From contig JADWQD010000012.1 of the NCBI GenBank assembly GCA_016110215.1, positions 868,001 to 932,000 on the forward strand: 64,000 nucleotides of DNA. The letters are read 5' to 3'. A model generated the notes under the pieces. That model saw only the letters and a program-made list of their open reading frames with translations, did no database searches and was not told the DNA's origin. The translations under genes were made by a program, and so were the position numbers. Positions within the stretch are counted from its first letter, which is position 1. The number at the start of each line of letters is the position of its first letter. The DNA comes from Capronia americana (taxonomy: Eukaryota > Ascomycota > Eurotiomycetes > Chaetothyriales > Herpotrichiellaceae). Shown one piece after another: positions 22,624-32,811 of the stretch.

Positions 22624-23418
22624 TCACTTCTTCAACAATTTCTTCTTGGCATATTTCTTGACGCGCTTATCGCTCATGATGAAGCCGGTGAGAGCCACGC
22701 CGAGAAACATCTTCGATGCCGCCTCTGCTGCTCCCGGGCTCGAGGGTTCTGATGCTGCCGATTGGGATGCGGATGCGGCTGCGGAGGTCGCTTTCGGAGG
22801 TCCCGTCGCGAACCCGAGTTCGGGATAGACCACCGTGTCTGCCCCCGAAGACGGGGCCATCAAGGCAGTCGGCTTCGGCTGAGAGGCCATCTCCTTTCTC
22901 AGTCGGGCCCTCTCGGCGGCCTTCTCATCCTCACTTTCAACCCACTCCCTGACGATGTCATCTCCAGGGAACATGCGCCTCCTCATGGCGATCCAGATCG
23001 GCACCAGCAGTCGATGTAGCCTCTCCTCTTCCTTCCTGACCTTGTCGGTTGTTTTGGCGTTCCTTCCGACCCAGCTCGCCCGATGCCATCCCGACCCGAA
23101 GTCACTCTGCACGCGGCACCACGGATGCGCGAATCTCGAGCCAATGAAACGGCGACTCACTTCGCGGTACGACTCCGATGTGCCGGGGTACAAGAGATAG
23201 GTGATGGTGGGTTGCTCGCGAAATTGCTTGAGGTCGAGGAAGAACTGCGGCTGAGATTCCCTGGGGATGAGAAGAGCGGAGAAGAAACGCGCGTAGTTTA
23301 TGCGAGAGTCTGTGAGGGAGGTGATGTACCGTTGCAGGTGTGGATGGATGGTTGGCTCGTCGTCGGAAGAGTCAGGCGGTTCTATCAGTGACGTGGATGG
23401 CGGAGTCGGCAAGGCCAT
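22624..23418 (-). CDS. unknown protein with Ala/Ser-rich linker and Lys-rich C-terminus
   Basis: An open frame of 264 residues starts at ATG 23418 (MALPTPPSTSLIEPPD). Just upstream, at 23442-23448, a CTCTCTCCTTTGGCAG acceptor preceded by a TCTAAC branch suggests a 5' UTR intron, so an extra coding exon upstream is possible. Residues 30-145 look folded, with aromatic and Arg-rich segments such as PHLQRYITSLTDSRINYARF and RRFIGSRFAHPWCRVQSDFG, followed by helical WIAMRRRMFPGDDIVREWVE. A low-complexity Ala/Ser/Pro linker follows (about 185-230). The end is KMFLGVALTGFIMSDKRVKK followed by a Lys-rich tail, which could be a membrane-associated helix. I do not recognise the family. No catalytic motif is visible. 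Confidence 0.65.
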   Translation of the reverse strand: MALPTPPSTSLIEPPDSSDDEPTIHPHLQRYITSLTDSRINYARFFSALLIPRESQPQFFLDLKQFREQPTITYLLYPGTSESYREVSRRFIGSRFAHPWCRVQSDFGSGWHRASWVGRNAKTTDKVRKEEERLHRLLVPIWIAMRRRMFPGDDIVREWVESEDEKAAERARLRKEMASQPKPTALMAPSSGADTVVYPELGFATGPPKATSAAASASQSAASEPSSPGAAEAASKMFLGVALTGFIMSDKRVKKYAKKKLLKK

Positions 23419-26400
23419 CACGGATGTTGATGACCTTAACGCTGCCAAAGGAGAGAGAAGTCACGAGCGTTAGATCTTGTGTGGAGCCGTAGATCGTCGT
23501 CGTCAGGGCTATCCGTTTCGAATTTGGAAGTGTGGTGCGAAGTGGTGTTTCTGATCCACGAGCGCTTTCAGGCGAGAATGGCAAACGCTGTTGCCTGGAT
23601 GTGCAGACAGTGCCACGTCAGCTCGGTCGTCATCTGCTAAAGTGTACGGTGGTAAGTGTTAGAGAGGTCGGTGGTCGTGGCTCAAAATTTGAGGTCCTCG
23701 CGGCCAAGGCTCCAAGACAGCCTTGTCTACGTGGCCGTTGGAGGATGCCAAGACCACACTATTGCTTGAAGACGGACGGAGCGGCGTTGTGATCGGCATA
23801 AATAATGATTCTGAAGCTCCTCTGACACGAGACACGAGAGAGCAGTTGTTGAAGTAGTCATATACGTATTGATTTTTCTCGGGTCCGTTCGCCTTGGACA
23901 CGCAGAATCGGATACCGGCGGGTGGGAAGCCCGGAAAGAAGGGCGTCGAGGTGCCTCAAGGAAGCTTACGAAACACACATGCTGCGTGTATATGTGTCTT
24001 TGAATTCGCGTGTCATAGCTGCGAAGAAACCAACAGTCTAATGAATCCCATACTATGTGCTATGTTCTCGTCAGCAGATCGAAACCAGAGCGCTCGCGGG
24101 GAGATGGCAAACTACGAATGCGATGCCCGAGGTCCCCACAACTTGATTCCCAGGCTCGGATAGCAGGCGTGTTTCAGAGATCAAAGGTCCACCAGCTCGG
24201 GTGGGCTAAGCCTAAAGTGCTGCCATCTAATTTTGAGATAGTTGTATTACAATGTTGATCAGAGGTTTCTCAACCTTACCCCAACTCGCACTATTGGCGG
24301 TTCTCCCCCTATCTGTTGAATATTAGTGCACGGTACGGAAGCGTCAACACGATTTCTGCTCTGTACTCGTAGACCTTGAGGCAAAGTCATGCTTGCCCGA
24401 ACCTCCAGCAGACGTGTCGCGCGCCAACTTTATCTTGGCGCTTCCTGGGGAAAATGCGGTGAGACAGGGAGCTATCATGTGCGACCCTGCGAACGAGGCA
24501 GGAGCATGTGGACAGTCAACCGAATGCAAATATTGCCTGGGATTCTGCTGACCGCTCCAATCGGGTTACGTTTCTGCGTCCATGCTCGTTCATCTTTTCG
24601 GAAAGGGTCATGCTGAGCCCAGCTTTCACAAGATGGTGTATACTGCGAAGAGCATTGGAACAGCACAGTCAGGTTAGATGCGGAAACAAGTACAGTGGTC
24701 TCGGGCGATCAGTAGTATGAGCGGTAAGGGTGAAATCTATGTGAGAGAAGACTTCGCTCGTGAGTCTGGACAATAGAAGAGCTTATGTAACACCCTGTTA
24801 GCGAGAAAGGATGGTTCGAAGCAGACCTTGACCTTTTGTTTGGATTTACGGCGTTGTTGGTGAACGAAGTTCAAGCACATCTACCTGATACGGTAAGAAA
24901 GTATCCCAAAATGGCGACGGCCTCATTGCACAGGTCCTGGAGGTTAAGCGCCGGCTGGCAGCTCTCGGGCTCAGTGGCAAAGGCGGTCGCATCGATGGCA
25001 GCTTGGGGAGTACAGCATAACGGCTGCAGTGGACATTCAGACATGTGACGAGCTGCTTGAGCTGCAGTCGAAGCGAGTATGACGCGGGATCACAGAAGAC
25101 TTGCAGTGGTCGACAGTGGTCGCTCCGTGCTTCGAGAAACGACATGCGAACCCACAGGTGACCACTGGCTGATTTGACCTCGCAGACGTTGTTGTAGGTG
25201 AAATCTAGTTGTGTGCGTGGGGTTGAGGATGCAGCCTCGGTCGGCAGATGCGAGGTGGTGTTCTCGAGGTGCGTCGCATTAGCCTTTGTTTGTTTTCCCT
25301 TCGCCCAGAGATGTCCAGGGTGTTCGACTGGGAGTCCTCGTACTGGACCAACCGCGAGGCCGGAATGTTAAGGTGTATCACAGTAACACAGCAGATTGTT
25401 ATTCCACGACTCGGTGAGGTTGCGAGTGAGGTCAGATTGCTACGGAGACCCGTTCAGGGTTCGTGGCAAGCTACTGTCAGGCGGGATGGCGACATGAAAT
25501 GGGAACCGACCTTGCACTATAGCGAATAGCATTAATCCCTCAGGTACATGCTAGCACTTAGAGTCGACATCTTGGGTTATTTTGGAGACTGCGGGCTGGA
25601 CCCATCTCGCCAGCGCCGCGCCAGTGCCGTGCAGGCCACTCACATTCTCTCTCGAGATCCAGAATCTTGCATGAATACTAGTACTGACAATTCGCATTTG
25701 CGATTGAAATGATTGTTGTCAGTAAACATCCCGCGGTGGATTGGGGTGGCCGTCGCAGCCATCAATGCATTCGAGACGAGTTCAATGTTGACAGTAGCGT
25801 GGAGTAACTCGCGCTTGTGGTGCTCTCTCCGCATTTCTGATGAACAGCTTCTTGCATCTGCTCGGTTCGTCATGCTGTCGAGCAGATGGTAGCCCACACC
25901 GACATCAACCTCGCATTCATGGTTTCCAGCTCCTGTGTGTACCGAGCTCTCCCGAACGTCCAAGCTCGTGTCCGAGGAGAGGTTCGCCGAGGAGGTTCTC
26001 CATGTGCATACTTGTATCGAGTCTTTCCACTCTGCTTGCAAGGGACATCGTTGCACAGACGGCAAATTCGATGTTGGACAAGGAGGAGATCCCTCGTTTC
26101 GAAATCTTCCGAGAGAGCTTCATTTCGAATTGCGGGCCATAGTGGATTCCTGCATCATGTGAAGAGATCTCGCGCCACTGGCTGCATCTGACTGGTCCTG
26201 CAGTCCGAATACCTGCATCGCGTTCATGTAGCCACCCAGTTCGAGTACAGCTACTGTGGGGTACAAGACTCAGCAACATACCTTGCAGCAGGTTGCGCTG
26301 TCAGAGTACGAGTAGGATGTCATGTCAGAAAGCGTACGGAGTACGGAGTATGGACCTTGGTAACGAGCTGTATTCCTTTCCGTAAGGTAGAGCCCGCGAG

Positions 26401-28324
26401 CCGTGCGGCCCGTCAACACTCAACAAAGAAAATTTCCCCTGTGAGCATTATCGGCAGCACGCGGGAATCCTGTGCGAGTGTGCCTGTGGCGCAGCTCGCG
26501 ATACCCAGTAGTAGGTAGTGGCGTCGGCAGTGTTGACGTCATGTCAGCTGATGGCAGCCAAAGAGAGACTTCGAAGACGGCATTTGGCCTGGTGGGTCGC
26601 AGGCACGTTCACTGAGCTGCGAAGCATGAAACCCGGGTACCAGGACTGATGAATGCAGGGTAAAGACACAAAAGACATACTTATGACGTGCGCTGTCAGG
26701 CACGAATCACCGAGGTGCTGTGCACGGTAGCCGGCACCGTGCTAGACGAATGTGGGCCGCCGTTGTTTTCGATGATGTACCTTGTAGTTGGGTTGAGGGT
26801 TCGATCCAGGATGCCATTCGACAGTGATGACAGGCATCGACGACAGATTGATTTCCGCCGCACAATCCTACGGCAGTTGTCCTGGATTATATACTTGGAG
26901 ACGCCGGAGTCAGCAGTGATCATCGCAGTCGCGGCTGTCGGAAGCAAGAAACATGGCTATGAATGAGGAGTTTGGAAGACTTGGTTAAACTCCCGAGGTG
27001 CATTCTGTCATATTGCGTCAAGCAAGTGAATATTTCGGGTCAGGGTACTGCTAAAAACCTGAATTGCGCAAACCATAGCGATCTTCGGGTATGAATACTT
27101 GTTTTTCATGCCGAATGTTACCGTGAGGTTGGGTTGATTTGATCTGACCGTGGCGAACAGACGCCTGCAGGTCGGGCGGGTATGAGTATTCGGTACAAGT
27201 AAAAGCAAGCTGTGAACTTGGGTTAGGTTTCCCGTCTTCGCTAACTCAGACATCCCTATCCCAACAGTCCGGGTGCCGGGTACCCATATGGTGAGATCAA
27301 CATGGCCGTGAGGCGCACAATGCATATTCAGGTACAAAATTAGCACTCAGACAAGCATATGACCACACTTTGATCAGGAATACAAGCAGCGAGGATTGTT
27401 GTCGCTGTTGGGTCGGCGCACTGCATGAGTACTCGTAGGGTTGCTGACTTCGTGCTCCCAAGCCCAATACTATCGCGTTCAGCGGTCGATACCCATTCGT
27501 GGAGGGCAATTTCAATACGGCCTCCCGAGTGGAAGCGCAGAAGACCGCAGGGTGACAGTGGGTAAGTTAGACGATTCAAAGCATTTATTCTGCTGGCTGG
27601 ATATTCGTTGCAGTGAGGCAAGCAAGTGGGCGATGCCGAGGGGGCGTTACTCGCGATTCGGGGGGCCGTCTGCGGTGGGCAGCAGCTAGCCGGGCGCCTC
27701 TGGGCGTTTAAAGGATTTGATCAACAACGACCCATTCCGACAAGTCGACGGGCTGCCGTTTGAGAATTAGCGGGCGGTAGGCTTTGTAGGCTTGGGTGGG
27801 TTTGGGTCTTGCAAGAGCCATGCCCGGAAAAGGAGATTTGACTGACTAAACTCGCTGCCTGTACCGAGTACTGCGCTCACCTCTGTTTTGCTGGCCGGCA
27901 GTCGCGACACGCAAGTTGCAACCCTAAGAAAAGCCCGCCGATCCACCTACGGACAAGTTGAATTCTTCCGCCAACTGGAATTGACTGAAAAACAAAAGGG
28001 CTTGCTCACCCACAAATCACTTGACTTGTTGATGACTGGCTGCCCCCCGGCGCACAATCACAAAGAAAAGAGCGGCGAGTCCCTCCGGTCTGCCCTGGCA
28101 TCTTCTGCCCTCATCACCAATCTTTTCTCCAACATCAGCTGGCCTTTTGCCGGCTGCCCGCACAGCATTTCTCCCTCATCTTTCATCCTTTCCCAATCAT
28201 CTTCGAGCCGTTTCCTGTCGCCCTTCCCCAAAACCCTTTCCGTCTTCCTGCGATTAGTCCTCAGCCATCTTTTCCTTCCGTCCTCTTCCTGTCCAGCATA
28301 TTCTCTTTCTTCAGCAAACTTCGC
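23419..28324. other. gene-poor region, about 4.9 kb
   Basis: No gene can be supported in this stretch. Open frames on both strands are below about 140 codons and show no motif. On the minus strand between 26279 and 25640 two overlapping frames contain helical, charged segments (for example SNIEFAVCATMSLASRVERL) that may be remains of a decayed gene. A 14-bp motif CGGAGTACGGAGTA occurs at 26337 and recurs at 44332. From about 28060 the plus strand becomes strongly pyrimidine-rich, which is the promoter and leader of the DUF2457 gene. Confidence 0.5.
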
Positions 28325-28748
28325 GTAAGCAATCCGTCCCTCACTTATTCATATACCCGCATATCACTCACAAACCTTTACAGCACCGATTTCTCCCCGC
28401 CCGCACTCACAAAAACTGCAGACACTGATCCGCCACCCAGCGCGCGACGCAGTCCTTTTAACCCGATCAACCGCCAAAGCCTCTGGTGACATTTCACGAC
28501 CCCTCCTGCAAACTCTCTAGACCTTGGGGGTTATACAGAGGTCTATCGTTGAACGTCACACCATGTCGAAATCCAATTTATAACAGCGGCGGTCCTAGTG
28601 GGCCAAAATCTCCCTCCAGAATACACACAATCGAGTCTGTCGGGCACCTGTGTGTTTGTGATCCTCTAGGCTGAGATCGGTTCATCTCCATCTTAGACTG
28701 TTGAAGGAGGTTTTCTGATCTTTCCCTATCCACCGCGAGTTTTTGCAG
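28325..28748 (+). promoter_or_regulatory. candidate 5' UTR intron of the DUF2457 gene
   Basis: A GTAAGC donor at 28325 follows the pyrimidine-rich leader, and a TTTTTGCAG acceptor ends at 28748, immediately before the ATG at 28749. The inferred intron is 424 nt, long for this genome, which is common for leader introns of fungal genes. It is inferred from splice signals only. Confidence 0.45.
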
Positions 28749-31043
28749 ATGGCACACCATCAAAAACACCAAACAGACGACAGCAGACGAAACTCCGCCA
28801 TGCAGAGTCTACTCAAGATCTTTAATATGTCGAATGCTCCCACAGTTCCTCTTGACGACGATGAACTTGGTGCAGAGCCCGACGAACCGCCAGACGATCA
28901 GGTGTCTCCTCTTACCTCCGTCGCCCCTCATGCCACCCTCTACAACCGAGCCATGGCTCCCGGATACAGCCGTCGAGAATCTCTCTTGACCCGTGCCATC
29001 ATGGCCGAAAACAAGCACGACGACGATGTGCACGGGTTCCCGAGCCGTGGTCTGTCAACCACTTCCTCTCACAGCACAACTAGCATGCCTTCCACTGCCG
29101 AGTTGACCAGCGATGGCGACACCTCTCAGTCTCGGTCCGCTACGCCCAGTCCACCTCCTCCATCGAACCGCTTCAGCCAAATGCTGAATCTCAGAAAGGC
29201 TAGCCCTAGGGTGGTTATCGCTCCTGTCACGAAGCATGAGAAGCAAACAGTTGCACCGGTGGGAGAGGCAGCAGTGGAAAAGACGTTGGGCCGTAAAAGA
29301 TGCATAATGTTTGCCTGCGGCGGGACTGAATCAGAGAAGAGTAAGGAAAACCTGAGCAAAGAAGAGTCAAGAGCACCCGAAGCTCCCAAGCGAAAATGCG
29401 CCCTCACCTTTGCCTGTCCTACTCGGTCCACCTCCAAAGAGGTCAAGAACCCTCCCTCCAAACTCCAAGTGGAAGCGAGAGCCGCACGTCGTCCATCCCC
29501 TGCTCCAGCTATGAGACGGAAGTCGACGACATCTGAGTCGGTCGATCTTTCTGGCCGTTCAGCAGAGACTGCCAGGATTACCATTCCTGAGAAAGCCAAG
29601 CTTTCCTCACCGGTCCCTAAACCTACCTTCCACGAGTTCGGTACCTCTCAAGACGAGACTGACTCCTGGGTTGACAAGCCCAGCTTCCACAGGGAGAAGC
29701 TCACCTTGGATGACTGTATGAAGAAGGAGAACCGCATCCGCCAAATCGGGCAGGAAGCTGAAGAGGAGGCTGAAGAGGAAGAGAGGGAGCAGGAGGAATT
29801 CGAGGCAGCTGTCGAAGTCAATGACCACGAGGATGACTTTGCACCTTCTGAAGACGGTTCCGACGGCGGCAACGAGTCTGATGACGAATGCGGCTTTGCT
29901 AGCTCCGACGACGAAAGCGATGCCGGGTCTGAGTATCAGTTCTGGGCGCCGTTCGCTGCCAATACTACTTCGAGCACGGAGCATCTCAACATCACCCACT
30001 TCAGCTCTCGTCGGCGATCTGAAGCGAGTTCCGTCGAGTCGATGACCCATTCGGGCAACTCTCATCTGCACTCCATGATGCGGCAGGCAGGACGGCGTCA
30101 AAACAATCCCTCCAGAGTACCGAAAATGCGGCCTGGAACACCCGAGCTGCCCGACAGCACTGACTTCGTCTGCGGTACACTCGACGAGGACCGCCCACTG
30201 GAAGCAGCATATCTCTCATGCCGCGAGCAGAGGTTGCGGCAGAAGCATGTCCCAATTCCTCAAGATATCGATCCGAGCTTTCCCACTACCGACCCTGAGG
30301 ACAATGGAAACGAAAGCGACGACGAGATAGATGGGTCTCAGCACAGTTCGGACGGTCCTCGGTGGCTCAAGGAGGACTTCGCTGGGTTTGAAGAGGACCA
30401 TCATGGTCGTCGGAAGTCATCGGTTGTGTCACCAGTAGACGAAACACCCTCTCCACCTCACGTCGCTATTGGTGTACGACCGGGTCGGCCCACTCTCCGC
30501 TCACCGCTACCCAGAGTCATAACTGCTCGGTCGCCACCGCCCCGGAAACTGTTCGGGCATTCTCCTACCAGGAACAGGTCGCCTTTCCCAGCCGCCAAGT
30601 TGCGGTCACCTCGTGGTTCCCCTACCAACGCTGGCATCCCGACAAAGATCAGGCTGCGGGGGCTTGCCCAACGTCCAGGCATGGAACGTACAGCATCTCT
30701 TCCTGATACGCCCAACCCATTCTTCAAGAACTTCAACATCGGTAGCCCTTCGATCTCGAACATTGCTTCGGGAGCGGTGACACCGTCAGTTGAAGAGCCT
30801 CCCCGTCCAGACATGCATGTCCGAGGCCCGGTCGACATTGTTGCTGGCCTTGAGAAAAAACGCCAGAAACGCAAAGAAAAGTTCTGGCGGCAGCACTGTC
30901 GCAAAGCGGCCAAAGAGCAAGCTGAACGCAAGCCCGTTCCAGGTCGTGGAGCCGAGAGAATGAAGGAGCTTGGCCTCGAGTGTGCCGAACGTACAAGAGG
31001 CTATGGCACCGGGCAACAAACCCAATTGGTGCTCTCACTTTGA
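28749..31043 (+). CDS. DUF2457 family protein
   Basis: An intronless frame of 764 residues starts at ATG 28749 (MAHHQKHQTDDSRRNSAMQS); a second in-frame Met at 28800 is possible. The protein matches the fungal DUF2457 family as I know it. It has two CxxxxA-C segments (RKRCIMFACGG and KRKCALTFACP, about residues 183-225), a WVDKPSFHREKLTLDDCMKK block, and a very acidic Glu/Asp region (about 335-400). A FWAPFAANT-like motif (seen as QFWAPFAANT) follows. The basic C-terminus (EKKRQKRKEKFWRQHCRKAA, then PGRGAERMKELGLE) is the most conserved part. The family is restricted to fungi and has no assigned function; charge and composition point to a nuclear protein. The upstream region has a CT-rich leader and a likely UTR intron. 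Confidence 0.88.
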   Translation: MAHHQKHQTDDSRRNSAMQSLLKIFNMSNAPTVPLDDDELGAEPDEPPDDQVSPLTSVAPHATLYNRAMAPGYSRRESLLTRAIMAENKHDDDVHGFPSRGLSTTSSHSTTSMPSTAELTSDGDTSQSRSATPSPPPPSNRFSQMLNLRKASPRVVIAPVTKHEKQTVAPVGEAAVEKTLGRKRCIMFACGGTESEKSKENLSKEESRAPEAPKRKCALTFACPTRSTSKEVKNPPSKLQVEARAARRPSPAPAMRRKSTTSESVDLSGRSAETARITIPEKAKLSSPVPKPTFHEFGTSQDETDSWVDKPSFHREKLTLDDCMKKENRIRQIGQEAEEEAEEEEREQEEFEAAVEVNDHEDDFAPSEDGSDGGNESDDECGFASSDDESDAGSEYQFWAPFAANTTSSTEHLNITHFSSRRRSEASSVESMTHSGNSHLHSMMRQAGRRQNNPSRVPKMRPGTPELPDSTDFVCGTLDEDRPLEAAYLSCREQRLRQKHVPIPQDIDPSFPTTDPEDNGNESDDEIDGSQHSSDGPRWLKEDFAGFEEDHHGRRKSSVVSPVDETPSPPHVAIGVRPGRPTLRSPLPRVITARSPPPRKLFGHSPTRNRSPFPAAKLRSPRGSPTNAGIPTKIRLRGLAQRPGMERTASLPDTPNPFFKNFNIGSPSISNIASGAVTPSVEEPPRPDMHVRGPVDIVAGLEKKRQKRKEKFWRQHCRKAAKEQAERKPVPGRGAERMKELGLECAERTRGYGTGQQTQLVLSL

Positions 31044-31855
31044 TTCACTTCGCACAAACCCATTCTTGGTACATATATACCACCTTTTATTTGTTGGCAA
31101 TTTTCACAAGGGCTCACCTAAGCCTGGATTTGGGACCATAGCCTGGGTTGGGATCTTGCACTCGAATATGACGATTTCATGATAGGGTTGGCGGCGGCGA
31201 TAAAGGTCATTGCACTGCCTGGAATGTCTCGATCCACAGCATCGTTCAGCGACAGGTTCTTCATGCACAGCGCGCGTCCTAGGAAGGGACTTCTGCATTT
31301 TGGCACTGTAAATACATGGATCATCAGTATGATCCCCAGATATCCGAGCAGCTATCTCGAGCCAAAAAAACTTGGTCGATAGCAGCATCGAATGCATAAC
31401 ACTATACAACAAACCACGGTTTTGCTTATCGTGCTTAGCGTTGCCAGAGGCTGTCGGAGGCGACGGCTACCATTAAAGCGGAGGCTGTTCTCGACAGAGT
31501 AGCCTCAGGTCGATTCAGCACCGGTGCCCGTGCTGGAGCCTCAGAACAGAGGCCTCAAATAGAGGGCGACACTGTAGCCACGGAGCATTGTGCCTCCAAG
31601 ATACTGGTACAGTATTGGAATAGATTCCAGCCACAATCCGGTTAAGAATCGAAGGGTGACGGTCTTGTTGTCAGGCGATCCCGCACAAACGCATCACGTG
31701 ACAAACGAACCAGAACCTCCGTCATTTCGACTGGGAAACTGCCACCGTATGCCGTGAGATATTCTTGGTCCTGTTACATATCTTCGTGCTTGCACCCTCG
31801 TGTCATCGACCTTGCCCACATCTAGCTTCCCAAGCCGCCCACACTACTTGTCAAT
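31044..31855. promoter_or_regulatory. intergenic with SAR1 promoter and an E-box
   Basis: About 810 bases between two plus-strand genes. A perfect TCACGTGA palindrome at 31694-31701, about 155 bases before the SAR1 ATG, is a strong bHLH (Cbf1/Upstream-stimulatory-factor type) binding site candidate. The sequence at 31480-31570 contains partly inverted GAGGCTGTTCTC / AGAACAGAGGCCTC segments of unknown meaning. Confidence 0.5.
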
Positions 31856-32811
31856 ATGTGGATCATTAATTGGTGTATGTTGACGCTGCCGATTGTGGTA
31901 GACCTGAGGACGCTGATGTCTCTTGCTTGATTTAGTCTACGATATCCTCGCCTCACTCGGGCTCCTCAACAAACATGCCAAACTCCTGTTCCTCGGCCTA
32001 GACAATGCAGGCAAGACGACGCTATTACACATGTTGAAGGTACGAGTGATGCAAGACGAAGTCGAGGAAGAGGCGGATGTCAATCAAGGTGGAAGAGGTG
32101 GCAGAACCACTGGAGGACAACGCCCACAATTCGATTCCGAATTGCATTTCTGGCATGACGCTGAAGGCTGACGTTTCTGCCCAACAGAATGACCGAGTCG
32201 CAATTCTCCAACCTACGCTACATCCTAGTATGCGCTTTGTCCTTGCGATTCCTCCAAGCTGCGGAGTTGACATTCCAACTAACCACCACTTGAACAGCCT
32301 CTGAAGAACTCGCCATTGGCAACAACAGATTCACAACCTTTGATCTTGGTGGCCATCAGCAAGGTATGCTTGATACCGGTCCTATCATTGGTATATCTCA
32401 GTGACTGAACGACATCCAGCCCGCCGACTCTGGCGCGACTACTTCCCCGAAGTCTCTGGCATCGTCTTCCTCGTTGACGCAAAAGACCACGAACGTCTCC
32501 CCGAGGCAAAAGCTGAACTAGACGCCCTACTCGCAATGGAAGATCTGGCAAAGACTCCGTTCCTGGTTCTGGGAAATAAGATCGATCACCCAGATGCCGT
32601 GTCGGAGGACGAGTTGAGACATCAATTGGGACTGTATCAGACTACGGGCAAGGGCAAGGTGCCGCTGGAAGGGATCAGGCCAATCGAGGTCTTCATGTGC
32701 AGCGTCGTTATGAGACAGGGTGAGTAGATAAACTATTTCAGGCGGAGTAAGACTGACGAGCTCTCAATAGGCTACGGCGAGGGCATCAGGTGGCTGGCCC
32801 AGTACGTCTAG
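31856..32811 (+). CDS. SAR1: small COPII GTPase Sar1
   Basis: Six exons, 31856-31874, 31936-32039, 32188-32227, 32298-32363, 32420-32719 and 32771-32811, join to exactly 189 residues, the usual length. All introns are GT...AG (GTATGT, GTACGA, GTATGC, GTATGC, GTGAGT donors). Sar1 recruits the Sec23/24 and Sec13/31 coats to ER exit sites. The N-terminus [16 protein letters not shown] is the amphipathic membrane-inserting helix. GLDNAGKTT (residues 27-35) is the P-loop, DLGGH is switch II with the catalytic His, and NKID is the base-specificity motif. The C-terminus [13 protein letters not shown] is family-typical. The first coding exon is only 19 nt, so automatic gene prediction may miss the start. 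Confidence 0.98.

Noticed and set aside
26798..26808. GGGTTCGATCC, a tRNA B-box-like sequence
   Set aside because: The bases around it do not form a T-arm stem or an acceptor stem, and no A-box lies at the right distance upstream.
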